From NCBI GenBank assembly GCA_022706865.1, contig JAKJBT010000043.1:1-13482 (forward strand): a stretch of DNA of 13,482 nucleotides. The letters are read 5' to 3'. Position numbers and translations under genes: made by a program. Of the stretch, positions 1 through 7,193 are shown piece by piece (positions within the stretch are counted from its first letter, which is position 1; the number at the start of each line of letters is the position of its first letter). The notes beneath the pieces are model-generated. The model worked only from the letters and a program-made list of their open reading frames with translations. It ran no database searches and was not told where the DNA came from. The stretch comes from Bacillota bacterium. GTDB lineage: Bacteria; Bacillota_A; Clostridia; Lutisporales; Lutisporaceae.

Positions 1-39
1 GGGTCCAATAATGCCTCTTAATCTTATAGTCTAATTAGT

Positions 40-67
40 ATATCGGCTGGAGTATTCTGTAACTTTA
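40..67 (-). promoter_or_regulatory. Sigma-28 (SigD)-type promoter, probably for a flagellin gene beyond the left edge
   Basis: On the minus strand TAAA (67-64) is followed after 16 bases by GCCGATAT (47-40), an exact match to the flagellar sigma factor -10 element. The textbook spacer is 15 bases, so this one is a base longer; the flgM promoter in this window has the same 16-base spacing, which supports both. It lies just past the csrA stop and points out of the window. In B. subtilis, hag (flagellin) directly follows csrA and is SigD-driven, so a flagellin gene is the expected target; that is inference. The transcribed leader would include a GGA triplet (6-4), the core of CsrA sites, but the leader is cut by the window edge. 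No intrinsic terminator is visible between csrA and this promoter. Confidence 0.75.
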
Positions 68-99
68 TGATATTTCTTATTATTTATATTATAATTTTG

Positions 100-327
100 T
101 TATTTTTTGATTGCTTCACGCAATTTGTCAATATCAAGATCCGGCATATCGGCAGACTTCAGGTTTTCGTCCTCAACGGCTGCAAGCAGCTCTTTCCTGA
201 ATATCTTCACATTTTTCGGAGCCTTTATTGCAATTTTTACCTTATCCTCGGATATTTCGGATATTATTATTTCAATGTCATCTCCGATAACAACAGCTTC
301 ATCTTTTTTCCTTGTCAATACCAGCAT
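100..327 (-). CDS. csrA: Carbon storage regulator CsrA, RNA-binding translational regulator
   Basis: 75-residue CsrA. The family binds GGA motifs in mRNA leaders as a homodimer and, in B. subtilis, represses flagellin translation by covering the hag Shine-Dalgarno sequence. The signature start MLVLTRK is present, with Arg6 and, later, the second RNA-binding surface including Val40 and Arg44 (residues 36-47). It is longer than the 61-residue E. coli protein because of a C-terminal tail (about 55-75); the longer form is usual where FliW is present, and FliW antagonises it. The start codon overlaps the fliW stop by one base (TGATG), so the two are translationally coupled; an AAAGGAG lies 11 bases upstream (345-339). 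Last gene of the flagellar operon seen here. Identification is essentially certain from length, motif and neighbours. Confidence 0.97.
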   Translation of the reverse strand: MLVLTRKKDEAVVIGDDIEIIISEISEDKVKIAIKAPKNVKIFRKELLAAVEDENLKSADMPDLDIDKLREAIKK

Positions 328-761
328 CAGACATCAGACTCCTTTACTATTCTATAACGTATGCTGTATCTTTCATCATCAAGTATCTCCTGAACAGCCT
401 TGTTATTATTCACATTCACTACTATCGGAGCTTTGAGATTGGCTGTAGCATCCTTGAAACTGCCGGGTATGGTAAGTATTGCATATAACTTGACATCTTC
501 GGGCTTTTCTATTCCCAGCTTCTTTACCGTACTGTCGCTTATCTCAATGTCATAATCCTTAAGGGCAAAAACCGGAGGTATCATTATAAAGCATATGTTT
601 GATTTCTCCAGAGACTGCAAATAGCTTATGTATGGATTATCTCCGTCATTAATCACAGCATAACGGTGCATATCCTGAAAACCCGGCAGCCCCTCATCAA
701 AGATCAAGACATCCTTATCGCTTATTTCAAGCTCTCCAAAAAACTTGGTCTTTACTATCAT
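327..761 (-). CDS. fliW: Flagellar assembly factor FliW
   Basis: 144 residues, the normal size for FliW. The protein is a cytoplasmic partner that binds either flagellin or CsrA: when flagellin is being exported, freed FliW sequesters CsrA and lets more flagellin be made (known from B. subtilis). Sequence marks are the early motif [20 protein letters not shown] (residues 8-27) and the [12 protein letters not shown] stretch in the middle, both typical of the family. A GAGGTGA (772-766) precedes the ATG by 4 bases. The gene lies 28 bases after flgL and overlaps csrA by one base, so it is made in the same transcript as the junction proteins. B. subtilis has yviE between flgL and fliW; here it is missing. 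Confidence 0.96.
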   Translation of the reverse strand: MIVKTKFFGELEISDKDVLIFDEGLPGFQDMHRYAVINDGDNPYISYLQSLEKSNICFIMIPPVFALKDYDIEISDSTVKKLGIEKPEDVKLYAILTIPGSFKDATANLKAPIVVNVNNNKAVQEILDDERYSIRYRIVKESDV

Positions 762-789
762 AATTTCACCTCATTTATAATCATTCGAT

Positions 790-2067
790 TTACCTCAGAA
801 AATCAACAAGTGAGGGCTGAATTATCTTCGCCCCTCCCGATAGAGACGCCTGATACACATATTCCTGCATTTTTAGGTTCATGACCACTTCAGCTATATC
901 CGCATCTTCGTTTTTCGAAAGCAAGTCCTTCAAGTTCAATGTGTCATCCAATATCCTGTTGCTCGTCAGCTCCACCCTGTTCACCTTGACGCCGATTTCA
1001 GATATTATTGCATTCACATTGTAAAACTGATTATCAATCCTGGTCAATGCACTGCTTATACCATCGGTATCGTCAGCTTCCAGGTCTGCAATCAATTGGT
1101 CAAAAATAGCAATAAGCTGAGATTTGTTACCGGCTGTGACTTTGGAAACAGATTTTTCATTTTCGCTGATTCCAATGTCAGCACCTGATTGAATGCTGAA
1201 CTCCCCGTCAGCTTCAAACACTATCTTGTTATTGACAACCGAAACAGAAACATGTCCATCTAACGGTGAAAGGCCTATAGCCGTATCTATCGCATCTCTC
1301 AAATCATTAATATCATTTGCCGCATTATCATACATTCCGTTAATCGTTAACGGTACGGGTGCTCCTCCATATGTTACACTGAAGGTTAATCCTGCTGTTG
1401 CATCAATCGGGTGATTGTCCAGATCCAGATAGCTTCCCGTAATTATCTGCTGCTGCTTAAGGCTTTCGGCAGTCGTAATATTAAGATCATCCCCCGGTGA
1501 ATAAAGTCCGAAAATCCTCTGGCCCACAAAATTCTCGCTGATTCTGTCTCCCACACCGATGTTTATTTCAATTACTTCGTCAAAAGTGAGCTTGTTTGTA
1601 CCTCCCCCCAAATCATAGGTTCCATCCTCCGCCAGCAGGGGCTTGTCCGTCTTAAAGCCTGAAAACAGATAGCTTCCCGCATAGGTTGTATTCCCTATGG
1701 TTATCAGTTGTTTCCTAAGCTCTTTGATCTCTTCAGCGATTGATACTCTCTCACTTAATGAGTTTGTCTCACTGGCAGCCTGAACCGTCAGCTCCTTTGC
1801 CCTCTTCAGGACTTCATTAATGTTCTTTGCGGCCATCTCGGTAGTACTAAGCCACGACAGTACATCATCAGCATTCCTCTTGTACTGAGCCATTGCTGCC
1901 ACTTCGGTATTAAGCCTCAGGCTTCTTGATACACCGATAGGGTCATCGGAAGGGTTGACAAACTTCTTGCCTGACGACAGGTTTCGCTGCGTTTTTTCCA
2001 TTCTGTTGAGGTTCCTGTTCAGGTTCCTCATCAGGTTATTAATTATCATAGAATTTGTAACTCTCAT
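790..2067 (-). CDS. flgL: Flagellar hook-filament junction protein FlgL (HAP3) with an extended central domain
   Basis: 425-residue FlgL, the second junction protein between hook and filament, exported by the flagellar type III system. The N-terminal flagellin-like helix is clear (MRVTNSMIINNLMRN, then the NLSSGKKFVNPSDDP motif around 30-43), as is the C-terminal helix (about 330-425). The protein is about 125 residues longer than B. subtilis FlgL (298). The excess lies mid-protein, about residues 205-315, and contains a stretch (LTINGMYDNAANDINDLRDA and on) that looks like the flagellin hook IN-type motif: LTING, then a helix, then a beta-strand pair ending FEADGEF. Start chosen at the ATG 5-6 bases after GAGGTGAA (2078-2071). 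It follows flgK by 12 bases, within the operon. Confidence 0.95.
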   Translation of the reverse strand: MRVTNSMIINNLMRNLNRNLNRMEKTQRNLSSGKKFVNPSDDPIGVSRSLRLNTEVAAMAQYKRNADDVLSWLSTTEMAAKNINEVLKRAKELTVQAASETNSLSERVSIAEEIKELRKQLITIGNTTYAGSYLFSGFKTDKPLLAEDGTYDLGGGTNKLTFDEVIEINIGVGDRISENFVGQRIFGLYSPGDDLNITTAESLKQQQIITGSYLDLDNHPIDATAGLTFSVTYGGAPVPLTINGMYDNAANDINDLRDAIDTAIGLSPLDGHVSVSVVNNKIVFEADGEFSIQSGADIGISENEKSVSKVTAGNKSQLIAIFDQLIADLEADDTDGISSALTRIDNQFYNVNAIISEIGVKVNRVELTSNRILDDTLNLKDLLSKNEDADIAEVVMNLKMQEYVYQASLSGGAKIIQPSLVDFLR

Positions 2068-2079
2068 ACCTTCACCTCA

Positions 2080-3546
2080 TTATCTTCCTACCAATCCTAA
2101 CCTGTTCACAGTTGTATCCAGTATGGCATCCAAGGTTGTAATCATTCTTGCTGAAGCATTGTAAGCCTGCTGGAACTTTACCATGTTTGTCATTTCTTCA
2201 TCCAGGGATACCCCCGATTCCGACAAACGGCTGTTATATGTATGATCTGTCAATGCCTGTGAGTTTGTAGTCATTCTTTTTGCCTGATTGCTGTCAACTG
2301 CAAGGGCGGAAAGAATGGACTTTACAAAATCGTCCGGAGTACCTATCAGTGTTGTAAACATGCCTTTATATTCCCTAAGCTCTATAAGAAGCTTAACATT
2401 TTCGTTATTGCTCTCCCCGTCTCCCTGGGATGAAGCGGCTATAGTATTGGGATTTGCTATAATATCAGAATTCACCTTGAAATTTATGCAATTTATTTCC
2501 TCAGCAGCCGGTTCATAGAAAAAGTCCTGTCCCTGGCTGCCCCCCAGATCAATCCCCTTATTGTGCTGTGCATTAAAAGCTTTAGTAAATCCCTTTGCGA
2601 ACTCATTCAGTTTATTAAGATAGTATGGTATCCCCCTGTAGCTGTGGTTTTCTCCGTTGCCGTCACGGACATCCAGCAAACCTCTCAGTTCTCCGCCTCC
2701 TATACTTACCTCCTGATTGTCCAATCCTTCCCAAACTATTCTGCTTATCTTGCCGCTGCCTAATTCCGTAAATTCCCCCGGTTCATCCACAGTAGCCATC
2801 TTGTTGTAATTCATATGATCTATAAGGGTTATACCCCCTATTTTTACGTCCATATAACTGTTGCCGTTAGGCCCCGGCATTTCTGTTACTGTAATATTTA
2901 CAATGGATGAAAGCTCATCCAGCAGCAGATTCCTCTGGTCCCTGAGGTCATTTGCCTTATTCCCTCCCAGTTCAAAGTTGAATATATGCTTATTCAGATT
3001 AGCTATCTGCTCTGACAGTGAATTTATCTGACTAACCTTATTTTTTATGGAAAAGTTCACATCCCTTATAGCGTTTACCAGCTCATGTCCGTTTCTGTTT
3101 ATAGTAGTGGTAAGCATATTGGCCTTCTCTATGACATTAACCCGGCAGGTACTGTCTCCCGGCAGTTTTGAAAGCTCTTCAAGGGCTGTGAAAAATTCGT
3201 CCATAACGATCCTTATACCTGTATCGGAGGGCTCATTAAACACTCCCTCAAGACTCTCAAGCTGGGCCTGCTTTACATTCCACTCCCGGTAAGTCTTATT
3301 CTGGCCCCAGTACTTGGCATCAAGATAACTGCTTCTTATTCTGATAATATCGTAAGTCTCAACTCCTGTACCCACTACCCCCGAAGGATCCCCATAAATC
3401 GGCATTGAAGCCCTTTGTTTGGTTATCTGCCTTGAGTATCCGTCTGTATTTGCATTGGATATATTGTGACTGGTAATATCAAGAGCTCTTTGACTTGCAA
3501 AGAGTCCTGAAGTTGCGATATTAAAAGAGCCAAATGTTGTTCTCAT
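2080..3546 (-). CDS. flgK: Flagellar hook-associated protein FlgK (HAP1), copy A (flgL-proximal)
   Basis: 488 residues, usual FlgK size. FlgK forms the first junction ring on the distal end of the hook, on which FlgL and the filament assemble. The N-terminus has the rod/hook/HAP signature around residues 8-45 (SGLFASQRALDITSHNISNA, then NTDGYSRQ). The C-terminus has the matching coiled-coil segment with SLDEEMTNMVKFQQAYNASA and ends RLGLVGR. The middle region (about 200-400) differs from the second copy, while both termini are alike, as expected for polymerising ends with divergent surface domains. The ATG is preceded by GAGGTGA (3557-3551). It lies 12 bases after the other flgK and 12 bases before flgL, so all three should be co-transcribed. 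Confidence 0.95.
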   Translation of the reverse strand: MRTTFGSFNIATSGLFASQRALDITSHNISNANTDGYSRQITKQRASMPIYGDPSGVVGTGVETYDIIRIRSSYLDAKYWGQNKTYREWNVKQAQLESLEGVFNEPSDTGIRIVMDEFFTALEELSKLPGDSTCRVNVIEKANMLTTTINRNGHELVNAIRDVNFSIKNKVSQINSLSEQIANLNKHIFNFELGGNKANDLRDQRNLLLDELSSIVNITVTEMPGPNGNSYMDVKIGGITLIDHMNYNKMATVDEPGEFTELGSGKISRIVWEGLDNQEVSIGGGELRGLLDVRDGNGENHSYRGIPYYLNKLNEFAKGFTKAFNAQHNKGIDLGGSQGQDFFYEPAAEEINCINFKVNSDIIANPNTIAASSQGDGESNNENVKLLIELREYKGMFTTLIGTPDDFVKSILSALAVDSNQAKRMTTNSQALTDHTYNSRLSESGVSLDEEMTNMVKFQQAYNASARMITTLDAILDTTVNRLGLVGR

Positions 3547-3558
3547 ATAATCACCTCG

Positions 3559-5001
3559 TTATCTTCCGACCAAACCGGTTCTGTTTACAATCATTTCAAT
3601 CATTTCATCTATTACATTCACTATTCTGGCTGCTGCATTATAGGAATGCTCATATTTTATAAGATTGGTCATCTCTTCATCTAAAGATACGGCACTTAAT
3701 GCCTGTCTGCGAAAATCTATCTGATCCAGCAGGAGCTTTTGTGCATCAGCTGCAGTAGCTGCCTCCTGACCAATATTCCCTAAATCGGAAATCATATTTC
3801 TGAAGAACTCATCAAAATTGTACTTTCTGTCTGCAGCTGCTGTTGTATAGCCGTCCTCCGTAAAGTAATCATTATTCCTCAAGGCCGCAATTTTCAATGC
3901 CACCCTGTTGTCCTCATTGCTGTATGCGTCTTCGGCAGCTGCAATCCTGTCGTAATTTTCAAGCTGTGGATTAAAAGCAATTGTTGAGAGGCTTATTCCC
4001 GATGCACTATTGTCAGAACTATTTACGAAGAAGGGCCTTTGTATATCATCCGATATGCCGTAACCGGTAATATGTATGGCATTGACCTCATTTGCGACCC
4101 CCATCACAAACTCATTTAGCCTGTCCCGGAAACCCTTTACCAGAACATCCCTTGATTCAAAGTTTGAGTATATACTTCCTCCTGAGATTTCAAGGCTTCC
4201 ATTGTCGCTTTTCCATACAAGCCGCACGAATCCGTTGTTCGCCGTATCAGGTACCGTTTTTATCAGTTCGTAACTGCTGCCTTCAACCAGCATACGCCCT
4301 TCCAAAGATATATTTACGGAGTCACCTTCCATAACCTGTATCTTTGCTAATCCGCTCAGCTCATCAATAAGTAAATTCCTCCGGTCTCTGAGGTCATTTG
4401 CTGTAACACCGTGAGCCTCTATCTTTTTTATATCAAGATTCAGGGCCGCAAACTCCTTCGCGATTTCATTAATCCTATCTACATTTTCAATTATTTCCTT
4501 ATCCTTGCTTTTTCTGAAATTAGCCAGCATGTTATCCATATTCTTTACAGTTTCCACAAAGGCAATAGCATTTTCCTTCACCATTGCTCTGGCTGTCAGA
4601 CCTCCTGTAGGCTTGGAAAGCTGCTCCCATGAGTTCCAGAAGTTGTTCATAACCGCCTGAAGGCCATCCTCTGAGTCGCTGCTGAATATGGTCTCCAATT
4701 CCTTGATGCTTGCATATCTTGCTTCCCAATAGCCCAGTCCGGTTTTCTCCTTCTTGTACTTGTTGTCCAGGAATTCGTCCCTATACTGCCTTATTTCCTG
4801 CACGTCGACACCGTAGCCCACCTGCATTATCCTACCGTTCCCCGATTGCCCCAGCTTCTGATAGAAGGAGGAGGAATTGGATATAATCTGCCTGGTATAC
4901 CCGGCGGTATTCACATTGCTTATATTATGACCGGTAACATCCAGCGCCCTTTGATTTGCAAAAATCGCGGATACTCCGATGCTCAATCCCCTGAATGACA
5001 T
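3559..5001 (-). CDS. flgK: Flagellar hook-associated protein FlgK (HAP1), copy B (flgN-proximal)
   Basis: 480 residues, a second complete FlgK directly upstream of copy A. It keeps the N-terminal signature (FANQRALDVTGHNISNVNTA, then GYTRQI) and the C-terminal one (SLDEEMTNLIKYEHSYNAAA, ending RTGLVGR). Both reading frames are intact and full length, so neither copy is an obvious pseudogene. Position next to flgN, the dedicated FlgK/FlgL chaperone, matches where the single flgK lies in B. subtilis, so this may be the ancestral copy; that is inference. Its Shine-Dalgarno AGGGGTGA (5015-5008) overlaps the flgN stop codon, 6 bases before the ATG, which suggests coupling to flgN. Whether the two proteins are used in one flagellum or alternate cannot be read from the sequence. 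Confidence 0.93.
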   Translation of the reverse strand: MSFRGLSIGVSAIFANQRALDVTGHNISNVNTAGYTRQIISNSSSFYQKLGQSGNGRIMQVGYGVDVQEIRQYRDEFLDNKYKKEKTGLGYWEARYASIKELETIFSSDSEDGLQAVMNNFWNSWEQLSKPTGGLTARAMVKENAIAFVETVKNMDNMLANFRKSKDKEIIENVDRINEIAKEFAALNLDIKKIEAHGVTANDLRDRRNLLIDELSGLAKIQVMEGDSVNISLEGRMLVEGSSYELIKTVPDTANNGFVRLVWKSDNGSLEISGGSIYSNFESRDVLVKGFRDRLNEFVMGVANEVNAIHITGYGISDDIQRPFFVNSSDNSASGISLSTIAFNPQLENYDRIAAAEDAYSNEDNRVALKIAALRNNDYFTEDGYTTAAADRKYNFDEFFRNMISDLGNIGQEAATAADAQKLLLDQIDFRRQALSAVSLDEEMTNLIKYEHSYNAAARIVNVIDEMIEMIVNRTGLVGR

Positions 5002-5013
5002 ATGTGTTCACCC

Positions 5014-5526
5014 CTAGATCTTCGTATCAATAATGTTCTTTTTACCTTGTTTGCTCTTGTTCTTTCCTATATCCTCGTACAATGATCCTGTCTCCATACC
5101 GGATCCTGCTATGAGGTTTATTGAATAGTCTATATATTCCAGGGACTGCTCTATAAGCTGTCCGTTAACATCATTTGCAGCCTTCAGCTCTGACAAAGTC
5201 TTCTGAAGCTTGCTTTGGATATCCTCCAGCTTATTTTTCAGCTCAGGCTTGATTACTTTTGCCAGTTCGTTAATGGTCATCCGGTCACTGTTCATATCCA
5301 GCGCCTTGCATAGCTTGGAAACTGCTTCCTCTCTTTTCCTCTCCAACTGTCCGATACTAAAGATCATGTCCTGCTCCAGCTTGACCATCTTGTCCAATTC
5401 CGCAACTTTCCCTGCAATGATGATGTCCTTCTTGGACTTTGACAGCTCAGCCAGGTCACTGTAGCAGCCGTATTCCTCAGTCAGTATGTCTATAACTGCA
5501 TTTACTTCTTTATCGACATTTATCAT
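5014..5526 (-). CDS. flgN: Flagellar export chaperone FlgN
   Basis: 170 residues, family-typical length. FlgN keeps FlgK and FlgL soluble and delivers them to the flagellar export gate. The sequence is mostly heptad-like helix (about residues 1-135, rich in Glu, Lys and Leu; for example LDKMVKLEQDMIFSIGQLER), with a polar Lys-rich C-terminal tail, and has no membrane segment. FlgN proteins are weakly conserved, so the assignment leans on helix pattern, length and position between flgM and flgK, the place of yvyG/flgN in B. subtilis. AGGGGG (5539-5534) lies 7 bases before the ATG and directly after the T-tract of an intrinsic terminator, leaving no room for a promoter between terminator and gene. 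Confidence 0.88.
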   Translation of the reverse strand: MINVDKEVNAVIDILTEEYGCYSDLAELSKSKKDIIIAGKVAELDKMVKLEQDMIFSIGQLERKREEAVSKLCKALDMNSDRMTINELAKVIKPELKNKLEDIQSKLQKTLSELKAANDVNGQLIEQSLEYIDYSINLIAGSGMETGSLYEDIGKNKSKQGKKNIIDTKI

Positions 5527-5541
5527 GAATATACCCCCTGG

Positions 5542-5581
5542 AAAAAAATAACCACAGCCAGGTAATGGCCTTAAGCTGTGG
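5542..5581 (-). terminator. Intrinsic terminator or attenuator between flgM and flgN
   Basis: Reading the minus strand, CCACAGC (5581-5575) pairs with GCTGTGG (5558-5552), with a further AGG/CCT pairing inside, and is followed at once by TTATTTTTTT (5551-5542). The stem begins 6 bases after the flgM stop. The flgN Shine-Dalgarno starts 2 bases after the T-tract, so flgN and the genes behind it can be expressed only by read-through or from a promoter inside flgM. Confidence 0.8.
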
Positions 5582-5587
5582 CTAATG

Positions 5588-5893
5588 TCATATTCTTATA
5601 TTGAGTCGGCGGGCTAAAAGCTTATCAGCTATACCTTTGCTGTCTACTTCATAAGTGCCGTTATCAAGCTTTTCTTTTATTGGGGCAACAACTTCTTCCC
5701 TTACGTCCGGTATCTCCTTTGCTGCCTTTGCTGCTTTCATAACTAACTGGAAATCCATAGCTTCCCTGGATATTTGCACTTCATCCTTTTTCCCCCTAGT
5801 TTGGGTTGATTCCAGGACACCCTTCCTGGACTCCACCTTCTGATTCTTGTAGACTCCGCTTACCCCGTCGACTTTATTAATACCAAACCCCAT
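5588..5893 (-). CDS. flgM: Anti-sigma-28 factor FlgM
   Basis: 101 residues, normal for FlgM. It binds the flagellar sigma factor (SigD/FliA) until the hook is finished, holding back late genes. The N-terminal half (1-38) is polar and probably disordered; the sigma-binding C-terminal half begins near KKDEVQISREAMDFQ (35-49) and runs through helices with the family pattern IPDVREEVVAPIKEKLDNGT (61-80) and YEVDSKGIADKLL. Start chosen at the ATG 5 bases after GGGGTG (5904-5899); the first residues MGFGINKVDGVSGVY fit a FlgM start. It has its own sigma-28-type promoter and is followed by a terminator, so it is a largely self-contained unit that the sigma factor it inhibits would activate. Confidence 0.95.
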   Translation of the reverse strand: MGFGINKVDGVSGVYKNQKVESRKGVLESTQTRGKKDEVQISREAMDFQLVMKAAKAAKEIPDVREEVVAPIKEKLDNGTYEVDSKGIADKLLARRLNIRI

Positions 5894-5929
5894 ATTAACA
5901 CCCCGTTTGCTATTCTTCTTTCAACTATT

Positions 5930-5957
5930 TTATCGGAATCACCGCTGTATTAGTTTA
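5930..5957 (-). promoter_or_regulatory. Sigma-28 (SigD)-type promoter of flgM
   Basis: On the minus strand TAAA (5957-5954), 16 bases, then TCCGATAA (5937-5930), against the consensus TAAA-N15-GCCGATA(A/T). One mismatch in the -10 and one extra base in the spacer, the same spacing as the promoter at the left edge. It lies just downstream of the yvyF-like terminator, with an A-tract (minus strand, 5967-5961) directly upstream that could act as an UP element, and about 36 bases ahead of the flgM ATG. Confidence 0.7.
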
Positions 5958-5967
5958 GTATTTTTTT

Positions 5968-6003
5968 AAAAAAATAAACAGCCATGTTATATCCTCATGG
6001 CTG
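5968..6003 (-). terminator. Intrinsic terminator of the recD2-comF-yvyF-like transcript
   Basis: Perfect 8-bp stem CAGCCATG (6003-5996 on the minus strand, pairing with CATGGCTG at 5986-5979) around a 9-base loop, followed by TTTATTTTTTT (5978-5968). It begins 26 bases past the stop of the zinc-ribbon protein gene and directly precedes the flgM promoter, so it separates the two transcripts. Confidence 0.85.
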
Positions 6004-6028
6004 CTTCGTATCCTGTTCAAATATTTGT

Positions 6029-6454
6029 TTAATTGTTCCTTCTTCTTGTGGCGGTATACATTCTTTCTTTATCTGCTTTGGTTTGAGGTCTTGGCTCAAG
6101 CCCCTTCCTGTCCAATCCGAATTCTCTCATGAAGCCTTTGTTTATCTGCTCCTTGCAGTTCTCACAGAACCTTCCTGTTTTTATCGCTCTCCCGCATCTC
6201 TCGCATTCCAGCATAAGATTGCAGTTCTCAGATTTGATTTCCAGTCTTTCTTCCCTCAGGAACCGCATGATTTTCTCAACGGTAACCCCTGTCTCCTGTG
6301 ATACTTCTGAAATGGTAGCTCCGGGATTGTCATAAATGTATTCCTTCACTACCTTGAACTCATTTTCCTCATCTTCAATACATCTGCCGCAAATTGGCTT
6401 TCCTATATAAGTGAATATCTTCCCGCACCTGGGGCAGTTCCTTATTTCTGGCAT
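6029..6454 (-). CDS. yvyF: Flagellar operon protein of the YvyF type (zinc-ribbon, helix-turn-helix)
   Basis: 141 residues, matching the family found between comFC and flgM in Bacillus (YvyF, TIGR03826-type). Two four-cysteine knuckles are visible: C7, C10, C22, C25 at the N-terminus and C84, C87, C97, C100 further on. Between them, about residues 44-70 (PGATISEVSQETGVTVEKIM) form a MerR-like helix-turn-helix. The C-terminal 40 residues are basic and polar and probably flexible. Its function is not established; a regulatory or chaperone role in late flagellar assembly is a guess from location. CGGAGGAGG (6470-6462) lies 6-7 bases before the ATG. It is 22 bases after comF, and a terminator follows its stop. 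Confidence 0.9.
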   Translation of the reverse strand: MPEIRNCPRCGKIFTYIGKPICGRCIEDEENEFKVVKEYIYDNPGATISEVSQETGVTVEKIMRFLREERLEIKSENCNLMLECERCGRAIKTGRFCENCKEQINKGFMREFGLDRKGLEPRPQTKADKERMYTATRRRNN

Positions 6455-6476
6455 ATATGTACCTCCTCCGTACTAA

Positions 6477-7181
6477 TCATGTATTGCTGCCGGTCGCTGC
6501 AGTAATCACATACACTTTGGCTGCGCCGGCGCCTTTCAATACCTTGCTGCATTCATTCACCGTGCTTCCAGTAGTATATATATCATCAACCAGCAGAATA
6601 TTCATATAATTACCAATATTATACGATAATTTGACAGAAAATGCACCCCTGATATTTAAAAACCTCTGATTTCGGTCTAAATTATACTGCTCTTTGGTCT
6701 CTACCATCCTTTCCAGGCAGTCTATAACAGGCTTGTGCAGCCTTTCCCCCAATTCCCGTGCAATTATCTGCGACTGATTGAAGCCCCTTGCTTCAAGCTT
6801 TTTTTCATGGATAGGCACAGGTACTACGGCATCTATTACCAAACTTTCATTTTCAAGCCTTTCCGCCATCAAACCGGCAATTACGTGTGCAAGCTGAACC
6901 ATACCTTCATATTTAAGCTTGTGTATAAGCTTTTTACCCATGCCGCCGTATTCAAAGCAGGAATATGCCCTTTCATAATAAAAGACACCGGCCTTACAAT
7001 CCGGACATATGCAATCATCATACTGTTCATTAAGCTGTTTGCCGCAGTGAAGGCAAGTTATTCCCTGGAGGTAATCCAGGGATGCCATGCATACATTGCA
7101 TACAACCGGTCTCCCGGCTCTGCCGCACATACTGCATTTTGGTTTTGGGGGATACAACAGGTCAAATAAATACTTAATCAT
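6477..7181 (-). CDS. comF: ComF family phosphoribosyltransferase-fold protein (ComFC/GntX type)
   Basis: 234 residues, full length. N-terminal zinc-binding part: C16, C19, C28, C31 and a second set C43, C46, C59, C62. The type I phosphoribosyltransferase fold follows, with the PRPP loop VDDIYTTGST at 198-207. The VPVPIHEKKLEARGFNQSQI motif near 123-142, with the RGFNQ core, is diagnostic of the ComF/GntX group. In naturally competent bacteria the protein is needed for uptake of transforming DNA; its enzymatic reaction is unknown. A start at 7181 follows AGAGGTA (7193-7187) and lies 12 bases after the recD2 stop, so the two are co-transcribed. In B. subtilis the upstream partner is ComFA, another helicase; here RecD2 occupies that place. 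Confidence 0.93.
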   Translation of the reverse strand: MIKYLFDLLYPPKPKCSMCGRAGRPVVCNVCMASLDYLQGITCLHCGKQLNEQYDDCICPDCKAGVFYYERAYSCFEYGGMGKKLIHKLKYEGMVQLAHVIAGLMAERLENESLVIDAVVPVPIHEKKLEARGFNQSQIIARELGERLHKPVIDCLERMVETKEQYNLDRNQRFLNIRGAFSVKLSYNIGNYMNILLVDDIYTTGSTVNECSKVLKGAGAAKVYVITAATGSNT

Positions 7182-7193
7182 TCCGTTACCTCT

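Noticed and set aside
421..432. A further sigma-28 -10 (CCGATA) on the minus strand inside fliW
   Set aside because: No TAAA at the right distance and no gene start behind it; chance match.
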